Below, one piece after another: positions 50,128 to 63,281 of a DNA stretch of 64,000 nt. The notes below the pieces were generated by a model. That model was not told the origin of the DNA, ran no database searches, and worked only from the letters and a program-made list of their open reading frames with translations. The stretch spans positions 3,446,501 to 3,510,500 of the forward strand of contig NZ_CP007029.1 in the NCBI RefSeq assembly GCF_000227685.2. Direction: 5' to 3'. Each line of letters begins with the position of its first letter. The first letter of the stretch is position 1. The position numbers and the translations under genes were made by a program. This stretch comes from Thioalkalivibrio paradoxus ARh 1. GTDB lineage: Bacteria > Pseudomonadota > Gammaproteobacteria > Ectothiorhodospirales > Ectothiorhodospiraceae.

Positions 50128-50877
50128 ATGAAACGCAACGCGCAACGTATCTGCTTCGAAGGGCTCCCGTTTTTCGCGCAGATGCACGCAGAAGCGATCG
50201 AAGCCCTGCGCGGAATCGCCACACTGTACGAACTCGAAGCGGGTGAGACCTTTTTCCGGCAGGGCGACCCCGCGCACTCGGTGTTTACCGTTCAGTCCGG
50301 CGGCTTGCAGCTGGTTGAACACACGCCCGATGGCAAGAGCGTGAACCTGAAGCTTTACGGGCGCGGCGACTTCTTCGGCATGCTCGCGCTCTCCGGCGAA
50401 TTTCCGCATCCGGCAGGCGCGGTGGCGGCCCAGGATACCGAGGTGATCGGTTTCCGGGCGGTCGATCTGCGCGCCATGGTCCTGACGTTCCCATCGCTCG
50501 GGCTGCTGTTCATCGACATGCTGGTCGATCACACCCACCACGCGCATCAGCGTATCCGCCACCTTGCGACCGAGCGCGTGGGGCAGCGGGTCGCGCGCGC
50601 GCTGCTGCACTTCCACGAGAAGTTCCACCCCGCGGCGCCGGGTCCAAACGGAACGCGGCTGATGCTCACACAGCAGGATCTTGCCGAATTCGCGGGGAGC
50701 ACGGTCGAAACGGTGAACCGTACGCTGCGCGTCTGGGAGGACCGGCAGATGCTGCGGCGCTCTCGAATGCACATCGAACTTCTCGACGTCGCCGCAATCC
50801 GGCGCTGCGCCGAGGGCCAGCCACCCGATGGCATGGCCCGGCTCTTCGATGGAATCCTGCAGCACGACCAGGCCTGA
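50128..50877 (+). CDS. Crp/Fnr family transcription regulator without FNR cysteines
   Basis: A 249-residue regulator. The cyclic-nucleotide-like sensor domain spans residues 12-130 (ELEAGETFFRQGDPAHSVFTVQSG; YGRGDFFGMLALSG), a dimer helix follows, and a winged helix reads LTQQDLAEFAGSTVETVNRTLRVWED. There is a single N-terminal Cys, so it cannot hold the FNR iron-sulfur cluster. The cAMP-binding arginine-serine pair of Crp is also not evident (GMLALSGEFPHPAGAV), so the signal is unknown; a redox or nitric oxide type is possible. The preceding 184 bases separate it from the divergent GNAT-nitrilase gene. Confidence 0.87.
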   Translation: MKRNAQRICFEGLPFFAQMHAEAIEALRGIATLYELEAGETFFRQGDPAHSVFTVQSGGLQLVEHTPDGKSVNLKLYGRGDFFGMLALSGEFPHPAGAVAAQDTEVIGFRAVDLRAMVLTFPSLGLLFIDMLVDHTHHAHQRIRHLATERVGQRVARALLHFHEKFHPAAPGPNGTRLMLTQQDLAEFAGSTVETVNRTLRVWEDRQMLRRSRMHIELLDVAAIRRCAEGQPPDGMARLFDGILQHDQA

Positions 50878-50911
50878 GCGATCAGCCCCGGACACCAGCG
50901 CGCGTTTCGGG

Positions 50912-51235
50912 TCAGAACACCCAGGCGATCATCAACCAGAAGAACACGAAAAACAGGAAGAAGCCGGGGATCATGAACTGGATCTCGCCGATGATCCCCT
51001 CGCCGGCCGCGAGTGCGAACACGATCATCACCGTCACCGAGACGACCGCCGCAATGATCGCTGCGCTCTTCAGACCGATGCCGCTGTCGAAGGTCACCGC
51101 CACCCATTCGGACAGACCCGGCAAGGTGACTGCCGCCGCCAGCACGACCAGCGCCACCAGCAGCGCGACCAGCGCCGAGAACCCCAGCAGGATCCGCAGC
51201 GCCAGGCGGCTGTCGCGCAGGTCGCTGCTGCTCAC
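50912..51235 (-). CDS. Small hypothetical membrane protein
   Basis: A 107-residue protein with three predicted helices (residues 12-37, 55-77, 84-106); the last, FMIPGFFLFFVFFWLMIAWVF, is strongly aromatic and ends the protein. I do not recognise the family. It overlaps the upstream PH-domain gene by four bases and is probably its partner in the membrane. Confidence 0.7.
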   Translation of the reverse strand: MSSSDLRDSRLALRILLGFSALVALLVALVVLAAAVTLPGLSEWVAVTFDSGIGLKSAAIIAAVVSVTVMIVFALAAGEGIIGEIQFMIPGFFLFFVFFWLMIAWVF

Positions 51236-51705
51236 TCCGCAGTCTCCCGGCGGTTGCGCACGTGATCGCGCACGCGGTTCGGGTTGGGCATGCCCCCCAC
51301 GGTGAACTCGGGTGAATCGCCGGTAGTAAAGACCTCGACCCGCCCGACCCGGAAGACCCGGTCGAGGAACCCCTGGTACACGCGCACCGCACGAATCTGG
51401 CCGACGTGCAGGTCGACGTGGTGCTTGCTCAGCAGCCCCTCCTCCAGGTGAACCTGGTCGCCGGTGATGCGCAGCCGGGTCGCCCTCGTCTTCACGAACC
51501 AGTACATCAGAACCACGATCCCGAGGCCGGTCGCAGCCAGCAGCATCGCCGGCGGGAAGTCGCCCATTCCGGCGATCTGGTTGCGGAACAGCAACAAGAG
51601 CACCACCGGCGCAAGGATCAGCACCCAGGTGAGCAGGTAGCCCAGCGGGTGGTTTCGGAACATCGCCGGATGAGAGTCGTAGGCAGGTTCGTTCTGGTTC
51701 GTCAT
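51232..51705 (-). CDS. Membrane protein with a bacterial PH domain (YdbS-like)
   Basis: A 157-residue protein with two helices (residues 20-40 and 50-72) and a C-terminal bacterial PH domain of the DUF304/YdbS type: TRLRITGDQVHLEEGLLSKHHVDLHVGQIRAVRVYQGFLDRVFRVGRVE contains the characteristic D-L-x-x-I-x-x-V-x-V-x-Q pattern. Such proteins sit in the inner membrane; function is unknown. AGGGGA precedes the ATG at 51705. Next to it lies a small membrane protein gene. Confidence 0.82.
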   Translation of the reverse strand: MTNQNEPAYDSHPAMFRNHPLGYLLTWVLILAPVVLLLLFRNQIAGMGDFPPAMLLAATGLGIVVLMYWFVKTRATRLRITGDQVHLEEGLLSKHHVDLHVGQIRAVRVYQGFLDRVFRVGRVEVFTTGDSPEFTVGGMPNPNRVRDHVRNRRETAE

Positions 51706-51857
51706 CGCAATCCCCTGTGATTCCAAGAGCCGCAGTTTGCCAGAAGCCGCGACCTAAGCGGTATCGGTTAGCGAAATCCGCCCCGGGGCCGCGGGCGCAG
51801 TGCCGCTCCGGCAGGAAAGCCGAACCGCACCGAAGGCCTCGCCTGTGGCAGAGCCCC

Positions 51858-51877
51858 GCCTCCCCGCGCGGGGAGGC
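51858..51877. terminator. GC hairpin downstream of metH
   Basis: A perfect 20-base palindrome, GCCTCCCC-GCGC-GGGGAGGC, about 75 bases past the metH stop. No U-tract follows, so it is a possible rather than a clear terminator. The rest of the 245-base gap to the PH-domain gene shows nothing else. Confidence 0.35.
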
Positions 51878-51950
51878 TCGCGGGGAGCGCGCGGCGCGCC
51901 CGCCACTGCACTCGCCGCTCGCCCGCGAACCGAAGGTGAGGGAGAACCGC

Positions 51951-55715
<3,765 letters not shown>

Positions 55716-55822
55716 CACCACGAATCCTGCGTCTGGATTTGGAAAAAGCGCGGGGCCTGCACGGCACGACCGTTGCAGTGGCCACCGCTTGCACCGGCGC
55801 CGCGACCTGTCACGATAGACGG

Positions 55823-56533
55823 ATGCAAGCGCATCCGCTGCAGTACTACCTCACCGCGCCACAGCCGTGTCCCTACCTGCCCGGCCGCGAGATGCAGGCC
55901 GTGCTGGTCGATCCAGCGGCCCGCGCACCCACCGGCCATTATGGCCGCCTGCTGGTCGAGGGGTTCCGCCGCAGCGGCCGGCTCGTGTATCGCCATCAGT
56001 GCCCGTGCTGCAGCGCGTGCGTGCCGGTGCGGATCCCGGTGCACGAGTTCCGCCCTGGACGCGGACAGCGGCGCTGCCTGCGCCGTAACGCCGACCTGCA
56101 CCTGCGCCAGGTGCTGCGGCCGAATCTCGACGAGCACCTGGCCCTGTTCCGGCGCTACCTGGACGCCCGCCATCCCGGCGGCGGCATGGACGACACCACG
56201 CGCGACGACTACGCCGACATGATCAGCGACCGCCACTGCGGGGTATTGCTGCTGGAACACCGGCTCGGGTCGGAACTGCTCGCTGTCGCGGTCACCGACG
56301 TCACCGCGCACGGCCTGTCGGCGATGTACAGCTTCTTCGCCCCGGACCGGCCGGCACGCAGCCTGGGTACCTACGCGATCCTGAGCCAGATCGCCGAGGC
56401 CCGGCGCCTGGGCATCGCGCACCTCTACCTCGGCTATTGGATCGCCGGATCGGAGAAGATGGCCTACAAGACGCGTTTCCGGCCGATCGAAGGCCGGGTG
56501 AACGGCGCCTGGCGGCCGATCGCGATGCCGTAG
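55823..56533 (+). CDS. bpt: Aspartate/glutamate leucyltransferase Bpt (arginyltransferase family)
   Basis: A 236-residue leucyl/arginyl-tRNA-protein transferase-like enzyme of the Bpt class. The N-terminal cysteine motif [14 protein letters not shown] and RCLRRNADL segment, plus the C-terminal [18 protein letters not shown], are diagnostic. Bpt adds Leu to N-terminal Asp or Glu of proteins, marking them for ClpS/ClpAP. The start ATG at 55823 is preferred; an upstream ORF extension is antisense to the metH leader. In many bacteria bpt is next to aat, infA or clpA, which is not so here. Confidence 0.93.
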   Translation: MQAHPLQYYLTAPQPCPYLPGREMQAVLVDPAARAPTGHYGRLLVEGFRRSGRLVYRHQCPCCSACVPVRIPVHEFRPGRGQRRCLRRNADLHLRQVLRPNLDEHLALFRRYLDARHPGGGMDDTTRDDYADMISDRHCGVLLLEHRLGSELLAVAVTDVTAHGLSAMYSFFAPDRPARSLGTYAILSQIAEARRLGIAHLYLGYWIAGSEKMAYKTRFRPIEGRVNGAWRPIAMP

Positions 56534-56628
56534 CGCTCAGCCCGCGCTCCGCGAGGAAGGCGGAGGTGCACGGCCCCGCGACGAGCGCACGCCCGTCGCG
56601 GAGGAAACGCCGTGCCGAACCTCTCCGC

Positions 56629-57810
56629 TCAGGCCGAGGCCTTGCGCGGGGATACGCCGGCGTCGTCGGCCAGCGCCTGGGCCTTGTCGGTCCGCTCCCA
56701 GGACAGATCGACATCCTCGCGCCCGAAGTGGCCGTAGGATGCGGTCGGCCGGTAGATCGGCCGCTCGAGGTCGAGCATCTTCAGGATACCGTACGGGCGC
56801 AGGTCGAAATGCTTGCGCACCAGCGCGGTGAGCTTGCCCTCGTCGATCTTGCCGGTACCGAAGGTATCGACCGCGATCGAGGTCGGCTCGGCGACGCCGA
56901 TCGCGTAGGAAACCTGCACCTCGCAACGCTCGGCCAGCCCGGCCGCAACGATGTTCTTGGCCACGTAGCGGCAGGCATAGGCCGCCGACCGGTCCACCTT
57001 GGACGGATCCTTGCCCGAGAATGCACCGCCGCCGTGACGCGCCATCCCGCCGTAGGTATCGACGATGATCTTGCGCCCGGTCAGGCCGCAGTCGCCGAGC
57101 GGGCCGCCGGTGACGAAACGACCGGTCGGGTTGATGTGGAAACGGGTATCGCCATGCAGCCACTGTTCGCCCAGCACCGGCTTGATGATCTCTTCCATCA
57201 CCGCCTCGACCAGCGTGCTCTGCTCGATCTCCGGCGCATGCTGGGTGGACAGCACGACCGCGTCGGCGGCCACCGCCCGGCCGTCCTCGTAACGGAAACT
57301 GATCTGGCTCTTCGCATCCGGACGCAGCCACGGCAGCGTACCGTTCTTGCGTACCTCGGCCTGGCGCCGGACCAGCCGGTGGGCAAAGTGGATCGGCGCC
57401 GGCATCAGCACCTCGGTCTCGCTGCAGGCATACCCGAACATCAGGCCCTGGTCACCCGCGCCCTGCTCCTCGGGCCGCTCGCGGTCGACGCCCTGGTTGA
57501 TGTCGGCCGACTGCTTGCCCAGCGTGACCGCAACCGAACAGGTCGCGTAGTCGAAACCCTTGTCGGAACTATCGTAGCCGATGTCCTTCACCACCTCGCG
57601 CACGATGTCCTCGATCTCGACCTTCGCACTCGACTTCACCTCGCCGCCCACCAGCACCAGGCCGGTCTGCGTGAAGGTCTCGGCGGCGACACGGGCTTTC
57701 GGATCCTGCGCCAGGTAGGCGTCCAGGATCGCGTCGGACACCTGGTCGCACATCTTGTCCGGATGGCCCTCGGACACGGATTCGGAAGTAAACAGGTAGC
57801 GCTTGTTCAT
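56629..57810 (-). CDS. metK: S-adenosylmethionine synthetase MetK
   Basis: A 393-residue enzyme making S-adenosylmethionine from methionine and ATP. The N-terminus [19 protein letters not shown], the ATP loop [12 protein letters not shown] and the phosphate-binding [20 protein letters not shown] are all diagnostic, and the length matches E. coli MetK (384). AAGGAG lies upstream of the ATG. It directly follows the two glycine methyltransferases on the same strand, which consume three S-adenosylmethionines per betaine; the leader between them can form a complex structure. Confidence 0.97.
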   Translation of the reverse strand: MNKRYLFTSESVSEGHPDKMCDQVSDAILDAYLAQDPKARVAAETFTQTGLVLVGGEVKSSAKVEIEDIVREVVKDIGYDSSDKGFDYATCSVAVTLGKQSADINQGVDRERPEEQGAGDQGLMFGYACSETEVLMPAPIHFAHRLVRRQAEVRKNGTLPWLRPDAKSQISFRYEDGRAVAADAVVLSTQHAPEIEQSTLVEAVMEEIIKPVLGEQWLHGDTRFHINPTGRFVTGGPLGDCGLTGRKIIVDTYGGMARHGGGAFSGKDPSKVDRSAAYACRYVAKNIVAAGLAERCEVQVSYAIGVAEPTSIAVDTFGTGKIDEGKLTALVRKHFDLRPYGILKMLDLERPIYRPTASYGHFGREDVDLSWERTDKAQALADDAGVSPRKASA

Positions 57811-57853
57811 GATTGTGGAGACTCCTTGAGAGTGTTCGGTTGTTCGAATGGCA

Positions 57854-57938
57854 GGGATGCCGGGCGGGCAGGAAGGGCGCAGCGATCGCGCCGCATTCCC
57901 GGCCCGCCCGGGGCGCGGCTCGCGCTCGCAGGCATCCC
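57854..57938 (-). other. Possible structured leader (three-way junction) ahead of metK
   Basis: On the metK-sense strand three nested pairings are visible: an eight-pair outer stem (57931-57938 with 57854-57861), an eight-pair stem (57902-57909 with 57862-57869) that encloses a five-pair hairpin (57888-57892 with 57876-57880), and between them a separate five-pair hairpin (57913-57925, loop of three). Outer stem enclosing two branches is a riboswitch-like shape. It ends 43 bases before the metK ATG. It does not match the SAM or SAH riboswitch consensus that I know, and high GC content makes chance folding likely. Confidence 0.4.
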
Positions 57939-57959
57939 GGATTCAGGTTTCGGGCCAGT

Positions 57960-58799
57960 TCAGGCCGCGGGCTTGCGGAAGCGGAAGATTCCCCAGGCCA
58001 GGTGGCCGGCCTCGCCGCCATCGACCCAGTGGCCGAGGCCCTTTTTCATGCGTGCGATGTAGTCGGGCGAGATGTGCGCGGACAGATCCGCCTCGCGTGC
58101 CTCGAGTTCTTCCCGCACCCGCGAGTAGTGGCGCGGCAACTGGTGCGAATGGTCCTCGAACCCGATCAAATCGAGCCCCAGCGCCGCACCGGCCTTTTCG
58201 TAGAATCCGGGCGAGCCCAGGCTGTCCAGGTGGATGCGCTGCAGGATCGGGTCGAGCACCCCCTCGGGACAGGCGTCGTGCTGCATCGGGTCGGTGAAGA
58301 TCAGCACCCCGCCCGGCTTCAGCACCCGCGCCGCTTCCTGCATCACGCGCTCGCGATCACCGCTGTGCAGGAACGCATCCTGCGACCAGACCACATCGAA
58401 CTGTTCGTCGTCCTCGGGCACGTTTTCGAAGCTGCCGTCGACCACGGTGATCCGCTCGTCGAGGCCGCGCGCCTTGTTGATCGCGCGATTGCGTTCGTTC
58501 TCGACCTCGCTCAGATTCAGCGCGGTCACGCGGCAGCCATGGTTCTCGACCAGGTAGCGCGCGGAACCGCCGTAACCGGCGCCCAGGTCCAGCACCCGCC
58601 ATTCGGCGCGCGGCTCGCCCAGCAGGTCGGCCATGTGTGCGACGGTGCGCCGGCTGGCGTCGATGATGGGCTCGCGGTCGTGCTCGTAGAGACCGATGTG
58701 GATGTCCTCGCCGCCCCACACGCGGTGGTAGAAGGTATCGGCGTCGGCGCTGTTGTAGTAGTCGCGGGCCGTGGCCACGGAACTGGAATAATCACTCAT
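57960..58799 (-). CDS. sdmt: Sarcosine/dimethylglycine N-methyltransferase
   Basis: A 279-residue class I methyltransferase. The S-adenosylmethionine site is VLDLGAGYGGSARYL near residue 68, with LNLSEVENERNRAIN and WSQDAFLHSGDR following. The N-terminus (YYNSADADTFYHRVWGGEDIHIGLY) is typical of the second enzyme of glycine betaine synthesis from glycine, which converts sarcosine and dimethylglycine to betaine. Its start overlaps the end of the first methyltransferase by eight bases. The cytoplasmic product betaine is a main compatible solute of halophiles. Confidence 0.92.
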   Translation of the reverse strand: MSDYSSSVATARDYYNSADADTFYHRVWGGEDIHIGLYEHDREPIIDASRRTVAHMADLLGEPRAEWRVLDLGAGYGGSARYLVENHGCRVTALNLSEVENERNRAINKARGLDERITVVDGSFENVPEDDEQFDVVWSQDAFLHSGDRERVMQEAARVLKPGGVLIFTDPMQHDACPEGVLDPILQRIHLDSLGSPGFYEKAGAALGLDLIGFEDHSHQLPRHYSRVREELEAREADLSAHISPDYIARMKKGLGHWVDGGEAGHLAWGIFRFRKPAA

Positions 58800-59607
58800 C
58801 GGTGATTTCCTCCTCGTAATGCTTGTCGGCAACGTGGATGAAGAAGTCGGGCTCGTGCTCCCGATACGTCTCCTTGAAGTCGCCGTAGGTCTCGATCTTC
58901 TGGAAGCCCACCTCGCGCATCAGGCGGCGCACGTAGGCCTTGCGCAGCGGGAACATGTTCAGGTGATACGTCGACTTGTCGGGGAACCGGTACTCGAACC
59001 GCGCCAGCCCCTCGTCGACGTGTTCCGGTGCCACCGACACGTTATCGCCGCAGTAGTAGTAGGTATGGCTGCTGGAATAACCATGATCCAGGATCGCGTC
59101 GTAGTTGCGCTGGTCGAGGATCAGCACCCCGTCATGGTTCAGCGCCGAATAGAACTCGGCCAGCGCCTTGCGCCGGTCGTTCTCGTTGAACAGGTGCGTG
59201 AAGGAATTGCCGAGGCAGACCACCGCGTCGTAGCGCCCGTAGATGTCACGGTTCAGCCAGCGCCAGTCGGCCTGGGTGGTGCGCATGATGTGTCCGCGGC
59301 GGCGGGCGTTCTCGAAGGCCTTGGCCAGCATCTCGGGGCTGCCGTCGGCGCTGACGACATCGAACCCGGCCTCGATCAACTGCACCGAGTGGAAGCCGGT
59401 GCCGGCCGCAACGTCGAGCACCCGGCGCGCGCCGCGGTCCTTGAGCACCTGAATGAAGAAATCTCCCTCGCTGCGGGCGCGGCTGTCCCAGTCGATCAGA
59501 TCGTCCCACTTGTCGACGAAGGACTTCACGTACTCCGAGCGGTAGTTGTCGGTTTCCCGGCGTTCAATCGGCTCGTCACCGAAATCCTGTTGCATCGTGG
59601 CGGACAT
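58792..59607 (-). CDS. gsmt: Glycine/sarcosine N-methyltransferase
   Basis: A 271-residue class I methyltransferase. Its sequence (YVKSFVDKWDDLIDWDSRARSEG, VLDVAAGTGFHSVQL near residue 62, YDAVVCLGNSFTHLF, ILDQRNYDAILDHGYSS) matches glycine/sarcosine N-methyltransferases of halophiles such as Halorhodospira, which methylate glycine to sarcosine and dimethylglycine. It heads an operon with the second methyltransferase and metK. The ATG at 59607 has GAGGAACGCC upstream. Confidence 0.93.
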   Translation of the reverse strand: MSATMQQDFGDEPIERRETDNYRSEYVKSFVDKWDDLIDWDSRARSEGDFFIQVLKDRGARRVLDVAAGTGFHSVQLIEAGFDVVSADGSPEMLAKAFENARRRGHIMRTTQADWRWLNRDIYGRYDAVVCLGNSFTHLFNENDRRKALAEFYSALNHDGVLILDQRNYDAILDHGYSSSHTYYYCGDNVSVAPEHVDEGLARFEYRFPDKSTYHLNMFPLRKAYVRRLMREVGFQKIETYGDFKETYREHEPDFFIHVADKHYEEEITDE

Positions 59608-60183
59608 GGCGTTCCTCGCTGGCTAATGGGCGCTGGGCGCCGAAATACGGACCGGAAGACAACGTAAGGGCACTAACGCCCGGCTCGCCCGGCACCGCTT
59701 CTGACGGTTGCGCAAAGCGAACCCGATCGCCCGGATCGGACCTGGCTGTATCGTCTCCCGCTGAGCAGGGTTCCCGGGCCGGTTGACCGCGGCCCGTTCA
59801 GGCGCGGCTCATTCGGTGACCGCGCATATGAGCCCTCTGGGGCGTCGGGCGTCGACGGCGGAGTTCAGATCCACCGCTCCGCCGGCACCGGGGATGCGCC
59901 TCGCGACCGGTATCATGGTTTGGCTCCAGCGAAGCGCGCTTTATTACCCTGAAGGTTCTGAAGCACGATTTCAAGGCCTGTTCATGCACGGCAGTGGGGC
60001 AGCAGCGTTTGTTTCAACATTGTTTCCGCCCTTGCGGTGGGGAAACACCACCGTCCCTGCGCCGCTGCAGACGCGCAGCGGCTGCCCGCATGTATCGGCA
60101 TATCGCCGGCCCCGGCTGCGCAACACCTGAGATCTCCCAGTCCGTTATAATTCGCGGGTTTTTGCTGCAACGAGGCCCATTGC
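59608..60183. other. 576-base divergent spacer between the betaine operon and purH
   Basis: I see no gene here; the one open frame (59783-60130, plus) has a composition unlike a protein. The spacer must hold promoters for the betaine operon (minus) and purH (plus). An inverted-repeat stretch near 60021-60050 (TGTTTCC ... GGGAAACA) could form a hairpin. A consensus -10 lies before purH. Confidence 0.6.
60146..60151 (+). promoter_or_regulatory. Consensus -10 element of purH
   Basis: TATAAT, 32 bases ahead of the purH start, giving a leader of about 25 bases. No good -35 is visible at 16-18 bases. A PurR-type operator was not recognised. Confidence 0.55.
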
Positions 60184-61749
60184 ATGTCCGATTTGCGACC
60201 GATCCGCCGCGCCCTGCTCTCGGTGTCCGACAAGACCGGGCTGGTCGAACTGGCCCGCGAACTGCACGACCGCGGCGTCCAGCTGCTGTCGACCGGGGGC
60301 ACCGCGAAACTCCTGGCGGGACACGACCTGCCGGTCACCGAGGTTTCGCGGCATACCGGCTTTCCCGAAATCATGGACGGCCGGGTCAAGACACTGCATC
60401 CGAAGGTCCACGGCGGCCTGCTCGGGCGCCGCGGCGAAGACGACGCGGTGATGCACGACCACGGCATCGAGCCGATCGACCTGCTGGTGGTCAACCTCTA
60501 TCCGTTCGAGGCCACCGTCGCGCGCGCTGGATGCACACTGGACGAGGCGATCGAGAACATCGACATCGGTGGCCCGGCAATGCTGCGGGCAGCGGCCAAG
60601 AACCACCGCGACGTGACGGTCCTGACCGATCCCGGACAGTACCCGGCCGTCGTCGAGGCACTGCAGCAGGAGCAGGCGATTCCGGGTGCGCTTCGCTTCC
60701 AGCTGGCGGTGGCAGCCTTCGACCACGTTGCGCGCTACGATGCCGCGATCAGCAATTATCTGTCGGCCCTCGACGAAGCCCGGGATCCCGGGCGCTTCCC
60801 GGGCCAGCTGAACCTGAATTTCACCAAGGCGCAGGATCTTCGCTACGGCGAAAATCCGCATCAGGCCGCGGCGTTCTACCGCGAAACCCGGCCGGCCGCT
60901 GGCCAGCTGGCGAGCTACCGCCAGCTGCAGGGGAAAGCGCTCAGCTATAACAACCTGGCCGATGCGGACGCCGCCTGGGAGTGCGTGCGCCAGTTCGAGG
61001 CACCGGCCTGCGTGATCGTGAAACACGCCAATCCCTGCGGGGTGGCCGTGGCGGAGCGTCCGGTGGACGCCTACACGCGCGCGTTCCAGACCGATCCGAC
61101 GTCGGCGTTCGGCGGCATCATCGCGTTCAACCGTCCGCTCGACGCCGAGACCGCCCAGGCGATCGTCAGCCGGCAGTTCGTCGAGGTGATTCTCGCCCCC
61201 GCGGTTGCCCCCGACGCGCTCGACGCGACCGCCGCGAAGGGCAACATCCGGGTGCTCGAGATCCCCCCGGCCGAAGCCCGTCCCGGGCTCGACTTCAAGC
61301 GCGTCGGCGGCGGGCTGCTGGTCCAGGACGCGGATACCGGCAGTCTCGATCAGGCACAGCTGCGCTGCGTGACCGAACGCGCGCCCACCGAGCAGGAAGC
61401 CCGCGACCTGCGCTTCGCCTGGCAGGTCGCCAAGTTCGTGAAATCGAACGCGATCGTGTACGTGCGCGACGAACAGACGATCGGCGTCGGCGCCGGCCAG
61501 ATGAGCCGCGTGTATTCCGCGAAGATCGCCGGCATCAAGGCCGCGGACGAGGGATTGCGCGTGCCCGGCAGCGTGATGGCGTCGGATGCATTCTTCCCGT
61601 TCCGCGACGGCATCGACGCCGCCGCCGAAGCCGGCATCACCGCGGTGATCCAGCCCGGAGGCTCGATGCGCGACCCGGAGGTGATCGCGGCCGCGAACGA
61701 ACACGGCATTGCAATGCTGTTCACCGGCATGCGTCACTTCCGTCATTGA
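60184..61749 (+). CDS. purH: Bifunctional AICAR formyltransferase / IMP cyclohydrolase PurH
   Basis: A 521-residue enzyme for the last two steps of IMP synthesis. The N-terminal IMP cyclohydrolase domain has [47 protein letters not shown] and [10 protein letters not shown]; the formyltransferase domain has [24 protein letters not shown] and the C-terminal [13 protein letters not shown]. Length and ends match E. coli PurH (529). purD follows 184 bases downstream on the same strand, the usual purHD pairing, with a possible internal -10 (TACAAT) just after the stop. Confidence 0.97.
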   Translation: MSDLRPIRRALLSVSDKTGLVELARELHDRGVQLLSTGGTAKLLAGHDLPVTEVSRHTGFPEIMDGRVKTLHPKVHGGLLGRRGEDDAVMHDHGIEPIDLLVVNLYPFEATVARAGCTLDEAIENIDIGGPAMLRAAAKNHRDVTVLTDPGQYPAVVEALQQEQAIPGALRFQLAVAAFDHVARYDAAISNYLSALDEARDPGRFPGQLNLNFTKAQDLRYGENPHQAAAFYRETRPAAGQLASYRQLQGKALSYNNLADADAAWECVRQFEAPACVIVKHANPCGVAVAERPVDAYTRAFQTDPTSAFGGIIAFNRPLDAETAQAIVSRQFVEVILAPAVAPDALDATAAKGNIRVLEIPPAEARPGLDFKRVGGGLLVQDADTGSLDQAQLRCVTERAPTEQEARDLRFAWQVAKFVKSNAIVYVRDEQTIGVGAGQMSRVYSAKIAGIKAADEGLRVPGSVMASDAFFPFRDGIDAAAEAGITAVIQPGGSMRDPEVIAAANEHGIAMLFTGMRHFRH

Positions 61750-61933
61750 ACGGTACAATCGCGCTGCGCGTCGTTGCGAACAGGCTGCCGGCGGGGATTG
61801 GTGAGGGCGGCACCGGACCGCAGGCCCGGCATCTGGGCATATTCCCGGGCGCGGACGCCGGTTTGCCGCCGCGCCACGAGGCCCGAACGGTGACGCGGCC
61901 GATCACAGCCATCGGGTGGCAGGGGGATACGAG

Positions 61934-63220
61934 ATGAAGGTGCTGGTGGTAGGCGGCGGTGGCCGCGAACACGCCCTGGCCTGGAAGCTGGCGCAGTCCC
62001 GGCGGGTGGACCGGGTGCTGGTGGCACCGGGCAATGCCGGCACGGCCGCGGAGCCGAAGTGCGAGAATGCGGCTGTCGCCGCCACCGACATCGACGCGCT
62101 CGCAGCGCTTGCCCAGCGCGAGGCGGTGGCGTTCACGGTGGTCGGTCCGGAGGCCCCGCTGGTCGCCGGCATCGTCGACACGTTCCGCGCGCGCGGGCTG
62201 CGCATCTTCGGGCCCACCGCGAAGGCGGCCCAACTCGAGGGGTCGAAGGCGTTCGCGAAGGATTTCATGCAGCGCCACGACATCCCCACTGCCGCCTACG
62301 GCAGTTTCACCGATCTCGCCGAGGCCGAGGCCTTCATCCGCGCGCAGGGTGCGCCGATCGTGGTCAAGGCCGACGGCCTGGCCGCTGGCAAGGGCGTGAT
62401 TCTTGCGCAGACCCTGGACGAGGCGCTTGCGGCGGCACGCGACATGCTGGCCGGCAATGCCTTCGGCGCCGCCGGGCACCGGGTCGTGATCGAGGAGCTG
62501 CTGACCGGGGAGGAGGCGAGCTTCATCTGCATGATCGACGGCGAGCACATCCTGCCGCTGGCCAGTTCGCAGGACCACAAGGCCCGCGACGACGGCGACC
62601 GCGGCCCGAACACCGGCGGCATGGGCGCGTACTCGCCGGCACCGGTGGTCACGCCGGAGATCCACCGCCGGATCGTGAGCGAGATCGTCGAGCCCACGCT
62701 GCGGGGCATGGCCGCCGAAGGCGAGCGCTACACGGGTTTCCTGTATGCGGGGGTGATGATCGACCCGCAGGGCCACCCGAAGCTGCTCGAGTTCAACTGC
62801 CGCTTCGGCGATCCCGAGACCCAGCCGATCCTGATGCGCCTGACCGGCGACCTCGCCGATCTGATCGACGCCGCGATCGACGGACGCCTGGACCGGACCA
62901 CGATCGACTGGGATCCCCGGGTCGCGCTGGGCGTGGTGCTGGCGGCAGGCGGCTATCCGTTCGAGTACCGCAAGGGCGACGAGATCACCGGCCTCGACAC
63001 GGTCGACGGCGAGAGCGCGAAGGTGTTCCATGCAGGCACGCGCCGCAGCGACGACGGCCGCGTGCTCACCGACGGCGGACGCGTGCTGTGCGTGGTGGGG
63101 CTGGGCGATGATTTCCGCGACGCGAGGAACCGTGCCTACCAGGCCTCGCAACACATCCGGTTCAAAGGTATATACTACCGAACCGATATTGGCCACCGCG
63201 CGCTCGAACGCAACCCCTGA
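61934..63220 (+). CDS. purD: Phosphoribosylamine-glycine ligase PurD
   Basis: A 428-residue ATP-grasp enzyme for the second step of purine synthesis. MKVLVVGGGGREHALAWKL, FTVVGPEAPLVAGIVD, VVKADGLAAGKGVI, EASFICMIDG, HKARDDGDRGPNTGGMGAYSPAP and LEFNCRFGDPETQ are all diagnostic. Length matches E. coli PurD (429). The start ATG at 61934 follows GGGGGA. Confidence 0.97.
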   Translation: MKVLVVGGGGREHALAWKLAQSRRVDRVLVAPGNAGTAAEPKCENAAVAATDIDALAALAQREAVAFTVVGPEAPLVAGIVDTFRARGLRIFGPTAKAAQLEGSKAFAKDFMQRHDIPTAAYGSFTDLAEAEAFIRAQGAPIVVKADGLAAGKGVILAQTLDEALAAARDMLAGNAFGAAGHRVVIEELLTGEEASFICMIDGEHILPLASSQDHKARDDGDRGPNTGGMGAYSPAPVVTPEIHRRIVSEIVEPTLRGMAAEGERYTGFLYAGVMIDPQGHPKLLEFNCRFGDPETQPILMRLTGDLADLIDAAIDGRLDRTTIDWDPRVALGVVLAAGGYPFEYRKGDEITGLDTVDGESAKVFHAGTRRSDDGRVLTDGGRVLCVVGLGDDFRDARNRAYQASQHIRFKGIYYRTDIGHRALERNP

Positions 63221-63281
63221 CGTCCCGTCCCCGGACCGCCAGCGACCGGCCTGCCACCGCGACCCCTGGAGCTCCAACGCG

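Noticed and set aside
55716-55822. Cobalamin or SAH riboswitch ahead of metH
   Set aside because: The spacer to bpt is only 107 bases and shows neither a B12 box nor the SAH consensus core.
59783-60130. 115-codon open frame on the plus strand before purH
   Set aside because: No ribosome-binding site, no recognisable domain, and mixed composition; it also runs into the purH promoter region.
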